Shown here one piece after another: positions 44,623 to 56,463 of a stretch of DNA of 64,000 nucleotides. The stretch lies in the NCBI RefSeq assembly GCF_017591425.1, contig NW_024465434.1, positions 744,001 through 808,000 on the forward strand, written 5' to 3'. Position 1 is the first letter of the stretch. The number at the start of each line of letters is the position of its first letter. The notes beneath the pieces are model-generated. The model did not search any database and was not told the DNA's origin. It saw nothing but the letters and a program-made list of their open reading frames with translations. The DNA comes from Ochotona curzoniae (taxonomy: Eukaryota > Chordata > Mammalia > Lagomorpha > Ochotonidae). Made by a program: the position numbers and the translations under genes.

Positions 44623-44914
44623 TTAAGATTTATTTGTTTTATTGGAAAGTCAGATATACAGAGAGGAGGAGACACAAAGAGGAAGATCTTCCATTCATTG
44701 ATTTACTCTCCAAGTGGAGCTGAGTCAATCCAAAACCAGGAGCCAGGAGCTTCTTCCAGGTCTCCCACGCAGGTGCAGGGTCCCAAGGCTTTGAGCGGTC
44801 CTTGACTGTTTTCCCAGGCCACAAGGAGGGAGCTGGATGGGAGGCGGGGCGCCCATATGGGATCCTGGCGCATAAGAGGCTAGAACCTTAGCCGCTAGGC
44901 TACTGTGCTGCCCC
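44623..44914 (-). mobile_element. C-SINE
   Basis: 'ttaagatttatttgttttat' tail complement to the head 'actgtgctgcccc'. Lacks part of the 'ggctggagctgaaccgatcc' section. Confidence 0.88.
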
Positions 44915-44942
44915 TCCTCCGCTTTTAAGATTTATTTCTTCC

Positions 44943-45150
44943 TTTTTTTTTTCACAATTTATTTATTTCTATTGGAAAGTCAGATATACAGAGAGGAGGA
45001 GAGACATAGAGAAAGATTGTACTGCCTTCCCAGGCCACAAGCAGAGAGCTGGATGGAAAGCAGGGCCACCAGGACATAAACTGGTACCCATATGTGATTC
45101 TGGCACTTGCAAGGCTAGGACTTTAGCCACTAAGCTACAGCGCCAGGCCC
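44943..45150 (-). mobile_element. C-SINE with a large internal deletion
   Basis: The tail complement runs to 'gagaaagattg' and then jumps to 'tactgccttcccaggccaca', so about 110 bp of body is missing. The head is 'acagcgccaggccc'. Confidence 0.88.
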
Positions 45151-46904
45151 AAAAAGAAGGGATTTCTTTGTGAATGACAGATTCATTGGACCACACTCAA
45201 TGAAAAGTAACCATAAACTTCTCAGGCTCTTTAAATCTCCATTGCCTCTAGAATGGTCCTACAGTTTGATGTAGTACTGTTTTGACTTCTCAACTGAGTA
45301 GAGGTGGTCTTAGCCAAGTCAGTGGAAATAAAAGAACATCTCCTACAATGCGTAGACATTGATCAAACGCATAATGATTAGTTATCACAAATGGCAATGT
45401 TACAGAAACTTCAGCACACCTACCAAATCTGGGCTCTCTTTGCTTGTTTCGTGAACCTATATACTACTTGATTACCTAAGTCTACAGTAGAATTACACCC
45501 TGTGCCTGCTGTGCCTCTTCCCAGGCCTCCCCAGCTTTAGAGATGTTTTCTGACGGTCTACTCCTTGTCATCAGAAGCTGTGTGTGGATCATGTTTTCAT
45601 TTATTTTTGCAACTTCAGTTCTTCCTAGTTTCGTAGTTTGACCCCTGACCTGCTACAACTACCAAAGCCCCTGATTTTAGCTCCTGGTACCCACTCTCTG
45701 CCTCTCTGTAGACAGCCATACCTTGTAGCTTTGAACTTGCCCAGTCTCACCTTGGTTCCTCACTGTGTTCCGTGACAGCACTTTCTGGATGAATGGGCAC
45801 ACGCATCCTCTCACCAGCCCTCTGCTGAGCAAAATACAGCACGTAGCAGCCATCTCTAAAGAGCGCCTGTTTAGCTCAAGTTCTCTGAGAATGCTGGAGT
45901 AGAGGCCTTTGGGTACTGCCGATCTCAGACTCCAGCCTGGAATTGTGAGTGTTGTGGAGGTGAATCAAAGGTGACTATGCTAGATTATTCCTAATGGTTG
46001 TGATGGAGTTGAGAGTGACACGGTGAAGGGGCAGTGTCCAAGGTGGAAGAGTCCAGTAGCAACAGGCAGCAAGTGTCAAATGCTTGTGGTGTCTGCTTAC
46101 AGCCTAATCCAAGGACAGAATTCCCTCCTCTCTCTTGTATCCCACCTGAGCCCACGCTTACCTGTTGACTCAGCTTCCTCCAGTCATTCCCTTTCCTGCT
46201 GAAATGACCAGAGATCCTTTCTATTCACTGTGAATAAATACTTGTGACCATAAACTCACACCACTGCACAGAGCTGAGGGAAGGTGGGGAGCTGGTTGTC
46301 CCAGCAAAGGATGAAGCAAGTGCATGACCAGAAGCTGAAATGAAGAATACAAGACCACAGTACTGGACCACATGGAAGATGCCAAACCCAGAAGATAATC
46401 CTCTTGTTGCCTGTTGATGGAAATCATAGCTTTAGATGATAACGTACTTTTACCGTCTTTCCCCTGAGCACCAAGTATATCCTCAGAATCCTTCTCAACA
46501 ATTTAGCCACCTCAAAATTGGAGTGACATATGTTGAAAACCATCTGGTATATATCCTTCAGGCTCATAATTTCCTCTCAACCTATGTTTGCCATTCCCGT
46601 GGCCATTACGGAGTTGTCTCCTATAGATTCATGATAGATTAAGCTGATGTGCAGTTATAGTGTGGCAGTGTCTGTGGCACTGAGCCTCAACACCACTAAC
46701 ATTGCTACCAGATTGCTGCTTCCTGGAAATCTTTACAAATAGGTTATGAAAAGTAGAACATAACCTTGCTTGAAGGCATGAAGTTAAGGGTGTTTATCTA
46801 CATTGAACATTTAGAAAAGAAATTGTGAAGTGGTTTCTTTAGGTAACAGATATTAGATCCTGAAATGTGAAAGGTTGATATGAATGAACTTTTTAAAATT
46901 TGAA
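45151..46904. other. Non-repetitive sequence, no recognised gene
   Basis: About 1.75 kb without recognised repeats. Frames of 68 codons at 46221 (minus) and 46436 (plus) lack motifs. It could contain regulatory DNA. Confidence 0.45.
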
Positions 46905-47222
46905 GTATTTATTTTATTTATTTGAAAGGCAGGAAGACAAAGAGAAGGAGATGGCGGCTTTACTTTTTTTTTTTTTTTTTTAGTTTTAAAGCAAGATTGG
47001 CTTTACTCTTCAAGTGCCTTCGACAACCAGGGCTGAGCTGAGGCCAAGCTGGGAAACAGTCTGGTTGTCCCACATGGGTGGCTGGAACCCAGCTACTAGA
47101 ACCATCACCTCCTGCTTTCCAGGGCGCTCTTCCGCAGGAAGCTGGAATCTCATGTGGAGCCATGCTGAAGCCCAGCACTCTGGTATGGGATGTAGGCACC
47201 TTTACTACTGCACCAAAGGCCT
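46905..47222 (-). mobile_element. Old C-SINE with a T-run insertion
   Basis: 'gtatttattttatttatttg' and 'ggaagacaaagagaaggaga', then an unusual run of about 18 T with 'tagttttaaagcaagattgg' inside the copy before 'tcttcaagtgcc' resumes. Confidence 0.65.
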
Positions 47223-47290
47223 GCCTGGAACTTTTGTTTCCCTTTTTTTATGTTTTGCAAGGTAACACTACAGGTAGGACTTATTTATTT

Positions 47291-47611
47291 ATTAAAGATT
47301 TGTTTATATTAGAAAGTCAGATTTACAGAGAGAAGGAGATACAGAAGAATATCTTCTGTCCACTGGGTCACTACTCAAGTGGCCACAACGGCCAATGCTG
47401 CGCCAATCTGAAGCCAGAGCCAGAAGCTTCTTCCAGGTCTCCCACATGGGTACAGGATCCCAAGGCTTTGGGCCGTCCTCTATTGCTTTCCCGGGCCACT
47501 GGCAGGGAGCTGGAAGGGAATGGAGCAGCCAGGACACGAACCAGCACCCATATGGGAAACTCTGGGTGCACGCAAGGTGAAGATTTAGCAACCAAGCTAT
47601 TGCGCCAGGCA
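47291..47611 (-). mobile_element. C-SINE
   Basis: 'ttaaagatttgtttatatta' to 'gctattgcgccaggc'. Full length and moderately diverged. Confidence 0.9.
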
Positions 47612-47884
47612 AAGGTAGGCTCTTTTTAAACAATGCGTTTTTAACCTCCTTTCTAAAGCTAAACATTTTTATATTTATGTCTTCGTAGAACATTTATCTG
47701 CGTAAACCTTTGTGGCTCAGCAAATTTCAAAAGCTGACTTACTAGATCCTATGAGATACAAACCAAAATGTATTTTATCCTTGAATAAAATATGTTTACA
47801 TTTCTTTGACTTGTTTAGGTATGGGACTTGTGATTACTTGAAATAACCACTTAACTTTGTAAACAACTATTTGACATTTTAAAG

Positions 47885-48189
47885 GCTTATTTATTTTACT
47901 TGAAAGGCTGAGAGAGAGAAATGGGAGGTGGGGGAGGAGGAGGAGAGAAGAAAAACAGAGATCTTCCCCTACTGGTTAACTCTCCAAATGGTCCCAATAG
48001 CCAGGGGCTAGGAAACCCATGCAAATCTATGACAGGGCTCAAGGTCGTGGGCGTTATTCACTGCATTCCCAGGCACAAAAGCAGAGAGCTCCCTCAGAAG
48101 TAGTGGGGTAGCTGAGATTCAAACAGTGCTCTGACATGGGAAGCCTACATTGCAATCAACAGTTTAACCCACTGCACCGCAGGGAAGTC
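47885..48189 (-). mobile_element. Old C-SINE
   Basis: Tail complement followed by a GGGAGG-type purine expansion (47920-47950), body 'caaatggtcccaatagccag' and head side 'cccactgcaccgcagg'. Confidence 0.65.
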
Positions 48190-48255
48190 CTGAAAGCATG
48201 CATTTTTTGTTAAACGCTTATTGCATATGTAAATACCATAAAAAGAATAAAAATG

Positions 48256-48500
48256 TGGGCTGGAGTTGTGATGCAGCCAAGCTGTCACCTGTCATGCCAG
48301 TCTCCTGTCCCAGCTGTTGTGTTTCCCACCCAATTTCCTGCTAATGTGCTTAGGCATGCAATGAGTTATGGCCCCACCACTGGAGTCCCTTCCATCTGCA
48401 GGGCAGACCAAAGTGGAGTGCCTAGTTCTTGGCCTCTGCCTGGCCCAGCTCTCACTGTTGCATTTTCCTTTATTTGTCCCTCTGCCTTTTAGATAAAGGT
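48256..48500 (+). mobile_element. Old C-SINE
   Basis: 'tgggctggagttgtgatgca' head and 'cccaatttcctgctaatgtg'. The tail is reduced to 'tctgccttttagataaagg'. Confidence 0.65.
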
Positions 48501-48524
48501 CAGGATGCTTTCCCTATGTCGTTC

Positions 48525-48640
48525 ACTGAATCTTGATACAAAGCCTGGAGCTCAGTAGCATTACCCCATTTATAGATGGGGTACCTCAAGCTCAGAGAGG
48601 TTAAGTAACCCAACTATTAAGAACAGATGCTTCCAAACCC
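48525..48640 (+). mobile_element. MIR SINE core
   Basis: 'ccccatttatagatggggta' and 'agctcagagaggttaagtaa' match the MIR core almost word for word. Confidence 0.85.
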
Positions 48641-49100
48641 GTTCCACTGAAAATCCCTGTGGTTTCAAAAACACAAGTTGTTGTTAAGTGCTATTGCAGT
48701 GACCATGTAAAGCAACATTTATCTCTTCAAACTCTCAAATAATAAAAATGGGTAAATTGCCTTTATAACTAGAAATGTAGAATTAAGAAATGTGAAATTC
48801 CATGCATTCATAAAAAATGCTTTCTTTATGTTGCAATCTTACATTCCTATGAAAGCTTTGGAACAAAGGAGCATTTAAAACAATGAAAACAGTTCAGAAA
48901 AAATAGTGCATACTAAACGTAACTTTCTGGAGATGGATGTTTTGTAGTTATTAAGTCCAAGTGAAGTCCTGGCTGAGGTTGACAGTTTAATCTGCTGGTC
49001 CAAGTAACTGTAGGTAAGCCTTGTGTGGCAATCGTACATCAATGATGAGAATTAGGAACAGTCAACCATGTAGCACAACACCAGGTTGCTGAGTATTTTT
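48641..49100. other. No recognised gene or repeat
   Basis: AT-rich sequence without frames or repeats of note. Confidence 0.5.
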
Positions 49101-49113
49101 AAAATCAGCTTAT

Positions 49114-49444
49114 TTGGGGCCTGGCACTGTAGCCTAGTGGCTAAAGTCCTTGTCTTGAACATGCCGGGATCCCATATGGGCGCCGGTTCTAATCCTGGCA
49201 GCCCTGCTTCCCATTCAGCTCCCTGCCTGTGGCCTGGGAAAGAAGTAGAGGATGGTCCAAAGCCTTGGGACCCTGCACCCACGTGGGAGACCTGGAGGGG
49301 GATCTGGGCTCCTGGCTTCGGACTGATGCAGCACTGGCCATTGCGGTCACTCGGGGAGTGAGTCATCGGATGGAAAATATTTCTCTCTGTTTCTCCTCCT
49401 CTCTGTATATCTGACTTTGCAATAAAACAAGTATCTTTTTAAAA
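49114..49444 (+). mobile_element. C-SINE with target duplication
   Basis: 'aaaatcagcttat' at 49101-49113 and 49445-49457. Full length. Confidence 0.95.
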
Positions 49445-49519
49445 AAAATCAGCTTATGTGTTCATTCATAAAACATTTATATTCACTATCAATGTCCAAA
49501 GACTTTATTAGAATTTTTT

Positions 49520-49564
49520 TAAAGATTTATTTTATTTTCTTTTAAGATTTATTTTACTTTTATT
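49520..49564 (-). mobile_element. C-SINE tail region, outer copy (left part)
   Basis: Repeated 'aaagatttattttatttt' / 'aagatttattttacttttatt' text belongs to the SINE that resumes at 49918. It carries the left copy of the target duplication of the inner SINE. Confidence 0.75.
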
Positions 49565-49897
49565 TTTTTATTTATTTATTTTTATTATTATTTTTTTTCA
49601 TTGGAAAGGCGGATATACAGAGAGGAGAGACAGAGAGGAAGATCTTCCGTCCGATGATTCACTCCCCAAGTGAGCCGCAACGGGCCGATACTATGCCGAT
49701 CCGAAGCCAGGAGCCTCTTCTGGGTCTCCCACGCGGGCGCAGTGTCCCAAAGCTTTGGGCTGTCCTCCACTGCTTTCCCAGGCCACAGGCAGGGAGCTGG
49801 AAGGGAAGTGGGGCTGCCGGGATTAGAACCGGCGCCCATATGGGATCCCGGGCGTGCAAGGCGAGGACTTAACCGCTTGCGCCACTGTGCCGGGCCC
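49565..49897 (-). mobile_element. Young C-SINE nested in another C-SINE's tail
   Basis: The perfect 20-bp word 'agatttattttacttttatt' occurs at 49545-49564 and 49898-49917. The inner copy is CpG-rich with the head 'ctgtgccgggccc'. Confidence 0.96.
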
Positions 49898-50050
49898 AGA
49901 TTTATTTTACTTTTATTACAAAGTCAGATATACAGAAAGGAGGAGAGATAGAGAGGAAGTGGAGCTGCTGGGATTAGAACCGGCGACCACTTGGGATCCC
50001 GGTGCATTCAAGGCAAGGCCCTTAGCCACCAGGCCACGCCACCAGGCCCA
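49898..50050 (-). mobile_element. C-SINE, outer copy (right part), body deleted
   Basis: Continues with 'acaaagtcagatatacagaa', then jumps from 'gatagagaggaagt' to 'ggagctgctgggattagaac', losing most of the body, and ends 'cacgccaccaggccc'. Confidence 0.88.
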
Positions 50051-51825
50051 GAATTTTTTTTTTTTTCAAAGTAAAAGAAATCAATAGCCTACCAAACTTA
50101 ATTTTTAAATAAATGATTTTGTTTTAGAAGTCTTGCTTAGAGACTAATAACATCTGACCTAACAATTTATGTCTAATATGGTTTAATTCTTGCTGTTATT
50201 TTGGATGTGAGAAACTAGCCACTGCTTTAAATAAAAATCTTCTGGCTTTATTATCATCTTCATGTGTTTATAAGTGATATAGATCTCAAGAGTATTTGAG
50301 CTCTGGATCCTGATGGTTAATCTACAAGGGTAGAGATGTTGATGAACACTGCAGACATGCTTATGAAGAATCAGCAGCCATGCTCTGAACCGTCAAAGAA
50401 CTGCCTGTGCAGATAATCCAAACATGTCTTTGAGACAGAAATTTCTCTTTTTGAGACTTAGTACGTTTAGGATAAACAAAAAGGAAAATGGCATGTGAGC
50501 TCATTTTGTTTCCAATAAATGGCAACGAGTTAACACAGCAACAGAACACGAGGTTGCAGACTGAAAAATTTGGTTTATGTTATGGCGAGTGACTCCTGTT
50601 CAGCAAAACATTGAGGTTCTCCTTCAACCACTTGGTGATCTGCTTTGTAGTTGTAGGTTTAATTTGAGAACTTAAAAACAGACACACGCACAAAAAAAAT
50701 CACCCTTTTGGAAGGATGCAGCATAAGTAACTTCTTCAAGCTGTCCTCTGAAGTCTCACGTGTTCTCCGTAAAAATGAGCAGTCTCACTTCCTTTGAGAT
50801 GAGTTGCTAAATATCCAAGGAACAAAGCATTTCCTGAGTCTGTTTAGAGTATACAGCACCAATTCCTATGTGTTTGTTATGAACCCTCGCCAATCTGGTA
50901 GCTATCTGAAAAAAAAAAAAAAACAAACACGGCAAACATACAAAAAAAAAGTAATTTATATTAAATTTTAAGCTGTGTAACAGTACAGAATTATTCAAAG
51001 TCCGAGGAAATATTTGATGAATTTGATCATTTAGCTGTGTGAACACTTTTTAAAGCATTTTTCTTACCTTAAGGTACCAGTTTGAATGTCCATATAACAG
51101 AATAACAATGCAAAGATCTTTGGGTGGAGAGTAAAATGTAAATTCTAGTCCTTTTGCTCATGGATACAGGATTTCTTTCTGGGTAATGAAAAAATTCTGG
51201 ATTTAGTAGTGATAATTGTATAGCTTGGAGAATATACTAAACATAACTGAGGTAGACGTTCAAAGGATAAATTTTAGTTTTTAAATTATATATTAATTTA
51301 AAGTTTCTGATTCTAGAATCTTATGCCCTTTGATGGTTATATAATCAAAGACAGGTAAATTTTCCCGTTTCTAAGAATTTCCATTTTCTCCACCATGAAA
51401 TAAAGGGACTGTACTGGAATCGTTGTTTATGAACTGTGGGTTGCAACTGCTTAGTAAATGGTGAAATCAATTTAGTGGGCGGCAATCAGCATCTTTTAAG
51501 AAACGAAACAAAGGAATAGCATTATCTACTGTGTTTTCCTTATGTGTATGTGCTTGTCGAGTCGTGATGCATGATGTATTTTTTTTTTCCTCTGTGGGTT
51601 ACAGTCAAAATGTCTGAAACCCTCTGTGGCCGATTTGTAATATGGCTCCTTCTATAACATTGAGTCAATTTACACTCACGAGTTTAGTAGGAGCATAGCC
51701 TCGGCCTGGCCTTGCGATTCTTGTAGGTAACATTCTTTGAACGATAGCCATCGATGAGAGCCATTACCAACGCCCTGTCTGGATAAACTCCTCACCACAG
51801 AGCGTGGGAAAGGCAATGATTGCAA
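50051..51825. other. Repeat-poor sequence, no recognised gene
   Basis: Minus-strand frames at 50361-50549 and 50807-51046 have no recognised similarity. No SINE is seen. Confidence 0.5.
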
Positions 51826-51975
51826 TCCTTCGCATTTAGTAAACAAGGAAAATGAGGAAAAGCAAAGTCGATAAGTAACACAAAAGTCGTTTGGCTGGAA
51901 GCGGTGGAGCTGCCAGTTGGGCTCGAATCGTCTTATTTTAGAGCCTGTGCGCTTGATCGTTATGCTATTCTGTTT
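51826..51975 (+). mobile_element. MIR SINE, degraded
   Basis: 'gtaaacaaggaaaatgagga', 'gtcgataagtaacacaaaag' and 'gtggagctgccagttgggct' follow MIR core order (ACAGATGAGGAAACTGAGG, AAGTAACTTGCCC, GGGATTCGAACC). Confidence 0.7.
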
Positions 51976-53960
51976 ACAGTTCTGCTAACACGTAGAAAAA
52001 AATTAAATGTATGTGAAATCTGAGTGCTTCTCCACTTACTAACATTATCAAATTATGTATTTTTGTGGTCAAAGTTTTTAAATATGTGAACAATGTCAGT
52101 GATATGAAGATAACCTGGCAGAGAAAGCATGAAAGAGAATAATCATTGAATGGGTTTGGACACCTGCCTGCCATCTCCCCCCCGCACAGCTCAGCGTGTT
52201 CTCCGAGCAGCAGGAGTCCTTAAAAAGTCTGTGTGAAGGAATCCTCCTTTAAGAAAAAAAGGAGAAACTCGTCTGATTTCTTTGCATCATTATATTAATA
52301 TAAGGATGTTTTCCATTTTATTTAGTTCCGTTGAATTTGGCCACAAGCATGCCCAGTGATTTTCCTCAGGTCAGAACTGCTCTAATTATCTCGCAAGGAA
52401 AGCAAACGCTGATACAATACACGAGAAATGAGATGAACAGCTGAAATGAAGGCAATTAAAAGTCAAAACAAGCAGCTAGCAGTCTCTCTGTCTTCCTCTC
52501 TCGGCTGGCTGTGTTCATTGGCACACGTGTCTATGCCTACACTTGCATTCATTCAACAAGCAAACATGGGTGGTGGGTCCCCAGTGTCTCAAGAATCTGC
52601 CAGTTTCTGGACAAATTCGGAAGTGGTCATCTATTGGAAATGTATCCCTTGCAGGTAGTTGTCATGACTGTGAATGCTCATACATCTGAATTAGTCATTA
52701 CCCTGAGCTGTGAAATCATCCCTGTCTGTTTTGTTGTTTACTTATTTATGTGTTCTGCTGTGAGCGCTGAAACTCACTAAGAAATAATGTGTGCTGAAGC
52801 GATTCAGATTGAAATAGGCCACAGCCTTTCTGTACCAAGTCTGGCGATTCCTCCCCACCCCCGCCCAGTGTACGGCTCTGAAGTATCCCTGCCTCTGCAA
52901 ATACTTGTGTGAAGGAGCTTCAAAGGGTTCATGAAAAACATAATTATAAAATCAACTTAGGAGGAAGGGAGAGCTGGAGAAAGGATGGTTAATGAGCACT
53001 AAGTCATAATTAGGAGTAGCATTCTCTGGGATTCTATTGCACAGCAGGCTGACTGCAGATAACGTACTGTATATTTGTCTAACTAAAAAAAGCTCCTGGA
53101 AAACAGAATTTGAATTTTTTTTTGTTTTGTTTTAAAGAGATGCTAAATGTTTGAGAAAATAGTTATATTCACCTTGATTGGATGTCACGTTACAACATGT
53201 ACATATATTAAAACAATACGAACATGTGCAATTCTATATGCTTGTTAAACATTTAAAAACAAAAACTTTTTTTAGCAAGGTAATTGTATTCTAATGAAAA
53301 ATGTTTTTGAAATCTGTGCACAGCTTTGTCATAGTGCACACTTCCAGGAACTTTTTGTAGCGCCCATGTATTTAGTAAACTTTCCATTGCTTTAGTTGTC
53401 TGAAATAAATGTAAGTTAGCTTCCCAGAAATTTCTGTTCTTTAGATTAGTATCTATGATGGGGTCCACATTTTGTTAATGCAGAACATTTGTAAGATTTA
53501 GTTTAACTTTCGTTCTTTTACCTTTGGCTCTGCTCAACTCTTAAATACTTAGCTTTATGTAACAGTCACATACAAATGTTTCACATTATTTTCTTTTTAA
53601 TACCCCATTATAAATTCTTAAATTTAAGTCTAGCTACTAATTCCTATTGGCTCAAGAACAATGGAGCTATTTAGATAGATTTTGCAAATTCATCATGGAA
53701 TTTGAAGGGGAATGGAGACCCAGGCTGAGGTTTGTTTTCGCTTCTTTTTTGAAAGTTATAATCCTGGAAGCAGGGCTTGAGATAATGAGTCACATAGAGA
53801 AGGCAGGTGATGAAATGAAAAGGGGCTTGTTTGAAGCATGGATTGGGAGATGAACTTCTAACCTACAAAACCCAGTTTTGGAAAATCAGTTTATAAATTT
53901 CTTCAAAGCAAATAAGGACATAGTGTGACTAATGACATAGAAACTTTCTGGCTGTTTTTT
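51976..53960. other. Repeat-poor sequence, no recognised gene
   Basis: About 2 kb with almost no interspersed repeats. Frames of 66-89 codons (52446, 52511 and 53647 on plus; 53253 on minus) have no recognised domain. Together with 50.05-51.8 kb it forms the second repeat-poor block of the window. Confidence 0.5.
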
Positions 53961-53962
53961 TT

Positions 53963-54122
53963 TTTTTTAAGATTTATTTATTTTTATTGGAAAGGTGGAT
54001 ATACAGAGAGGAGGAGAGACAGAGCGGAAGATCTTCCATCGGATGGTTCACTCCTCAAGCGGCACAACTGAGCCAATCTGATGCCAGGAGCTTCTTCCGG
54101 GTCTCCCACATGGGTACAGGAG
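53963..54122 (-). mobile_element. C-SINE, 5' half missing
   Basis: From the T-rich tail complement to 'gggtctcccacatgggtaca', then it stops. It is 5'-truncated in the element's own orientation. Confidence 0.88.
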
Positions 54123-54265
54123 TTTTCCAGATGAATCCAAATTTGTGTAGTTATTAGGAATCCAATTATAATAATTTTCACCATTATATCCATAAATTAA
54201 AAGCATATTTCCAATCCTAAAAGTTTTTTTTAATAGACCCCCAGTTCCATAACCACACTTCTTTC

Positions 54266-54613
54266 GTGTATTTTTTTTTTAAAGATTTATTTATTTATTG
54301 GAAAGTCAGATATACAGAGAGGAGGAGAGACTGAGAGAAAGATCTTCTGTCCAGTGATTCACTCCCCAAGTGAGCGCAATGGCCTATGCTATGCCGATCC
54401 AAAGCCAGGATCCAGGAACCTTCCTCCGGGTATCCCACACGGGTACAGGGTCCCAAAGTTTTTGGGCCGTCCTCGATTGCCCTCCCAGGCCACAATCAGG
54501 GAGCTGGATGGGAAGTGGGGCTGCCGGGATTAGAACCAGCGCCCATATGGGATTCTGGCGCGTTCAAGGTAAGGACTTAAGGACTTCAACCGCTAGGCCA
54601 CGCCCCTGGGCCC
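54266..54613 (-). mobile_element. C-SINE with target duplication
   Basis: 'ccacacttctttc' at 54253-54265 and 54614-54626. The word 'aaggactt' is duplicated near the head. Confidence 0.94.
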
Positions 54614-54626
54614 CCACACTTCTTTC

Positions 54627-55146
54627 AATTCCAAATGCCAACAGTATATGGCTTAGATGTTTTTTCAAAAGTTGGAATTTACTTCTTTACAATAGAATTC
54701 TTTCACAAGGGAGTCCTTAAGATGATTTGTCATAAACAGGAGATTTTAAATCTCATAATAGGTGCTTGTTAGGTTTCTTATTCTTGGAATGGCATTATAA
54801 ACAGAGTATTATATCTGTAGCTTACTTGTTTTTTTAATACATAGAAATAAAAAATATTTTACATAGCATTTTCATTATCATGTATTTTCTTCATCGTGTA
54901 GCTTGTTAAAAATCAGGACATGGAGATAAAGTGATACTATTTCTCATTCTGAGTCAGCAGTAGGAAATCATCGTTATTCCAGCAGCACGTGCTGTACTGG
55001 ATGAAGCAGATACGTCAGACACATCCCACGTCTACAGCCTTGACTGTAGAGCACCATGTACAAAGAACAGAGGTCATGGTTGATAACTTGTTAACAAAGA
55101 ACACAGAAAATATCATCTTTGGAATTTAATTCTATTTTATTTATTT
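54627..55146. other. No recognised gene or repeat
   Basis: AT-rich and unassigned. Confidence 0.5.
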
Positions 55147-55478
55147 TTAAAGATTCATTTATTCTTATTGGAAAGGCAGATCAGATACGCAGAGTGGAAG
55201 AGAGACAAAGATCTTCTATTGCTGCTTCACTCCCCGAATGGCTACAGTGCTGGAACTAAGACAATCCAAAGCCAAGAGCCAGTTGCCAGGAGCGTCTTCT
55301 GGGTCTCCCACGCAGGTACAGGGTCCCAAGGCTTTGAGCTGTCCTCGACTGCTTTCCCAGGCCACAAACAGGATGCTGGATGGGAAGCAGGGCAACCCCA
55401 GAACGCAAATTGGCATCCATATGGGATCCTAACACTTGGAAGTTGAGTATTTAGCCATCGAGTCATCATGCCAGGCCC
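55147..55478 (-). mobile_element. C-SINE
   Basis: 'aaagattcatttattcttat' to 'catcatgccaggccc'. The 'ggcagatcagatacgcagag' segment carries a small insertion. Confidence 0.9.
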
Positions 55479-55491
55479 AATATTTGAACCT

Positions 55492-55857
55492 TTAAAGTGG
55501 GAGAAGGTCTTGATAGACTGACACAGTTGGCAAGAGTTTTGCAAGACCTTGGGCCAGAACTGGAAAAGACGATTCCAGAGAGACGTTTTGAACAGCAGAG
55601 CTGATGGCACAGCAGAGTCTGAGTCTTCCATGGGCATGGAACAGAGTGCTCTCCTCTGCCAGGAAGCAGCGAGTCTCTGTAGGTAGAGCAGGAGATAAGA
55701 AAGCCTCATGATCCCACACTTGCAACTGTTCTTCTTTGACTATGAATTTTTCTATCAAATGCCTTTGGCTCTCACTCAACTGAACTTTTTTTGAGAACAC
55801 TATATTATCTACCCTGATACCTTCTTGGCTTAACCAAGTACTTTCTGTGCCTGGCAC
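55492..55857 (-). other. Unassigned 121-codon open frame
   Basis: A frame from ATG at 55857 to a stop next to a C-SINE. The protein is soluble-looking, with a mid-region 'LIEKFIVKEEQLQVW' and a C-terminal 'LAKLLPTVSVYQDLLPL', and has no recognised domain. There is no promoter or splice evidence. It may be a fragment of an old repeat. Confidence 0.2.
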
Positions 55858-55877
55858 AGAAGAGGCATTTAAAAAGG

Positions 55878-56144
55878 CCCATTTTTATTTATTTGAAGCA
55901 CAAGGGAAGGGAGGAAGAGAAATGGAAGGAGAAATGGAGAGAGAGAGTCATCGCCTGTCTCCTGAGTGAGCAGCAGAGACCCCAGTACTGGGGCCATTGC
56001 CTGCTGCCTCCTAGGCACATTAGCGGGATGTTGGATCAGAACTGGCAGTTGGGTCAAGCAGGCAGACCTTGAACCCGGCAGTCTAATATGGACTGTGGAT
56101 AGCCCAAGCAGAAGCTTCACCTACTGCAATGTAAAATCGGCCCC
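55878..56144 (-). mobile_element. Old C-SINE
   Basis: 'tttttatttatttgaagcac' and 'gggaggaagagaaatggaag', then a degenerate body and the head side 'ctgcaatgtaaaatcggcccc'. Confidence 0.6.
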
Positions 56145-56239
56145 AGAAGAGACATACTGCAAGTACTTGTTGAACTAACTCTTGGTTTTGAAATCATTGT
56201 TGCTCCATCCTCCTGGCCTGTGGAAGACTCTTTGGGTGA

Positions 56240-56463
56240 GCTCGTGTTAGTCAGGGCTCCCCAGGGAGGCACAGCCAAGAGGATGTGCTTATGTGTACAC
56301 ACAAACCACACTGATTGTAAGAAATTAGTTTACGCGGTGATGGCAGCTGAGAAGTCCCATCTGCAGGGTGAGTCACCACGCTGCAGCCGTCAGAAAGCAG
56401 ATGGTGCCGGCTCAGCAGCCTGAGAACCAGGAAGCCCCAGGGCTTCGGTGAAGACAGGCAAAG
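56240..56463 (+). repeat. Ancient interspersed repeat, left part
   Basis: 'tgttagtcagggctccccag', 'gctgagaagtcccatctgca' and 'agcctgagaaccaggaagcc' are phrases of a familiar old mammalian repeat (TAGTCAGGGTTCTCCAGAG...). The minisatellite begins where its 'gaagacaggc' section would lie. Confidence 0.6.
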
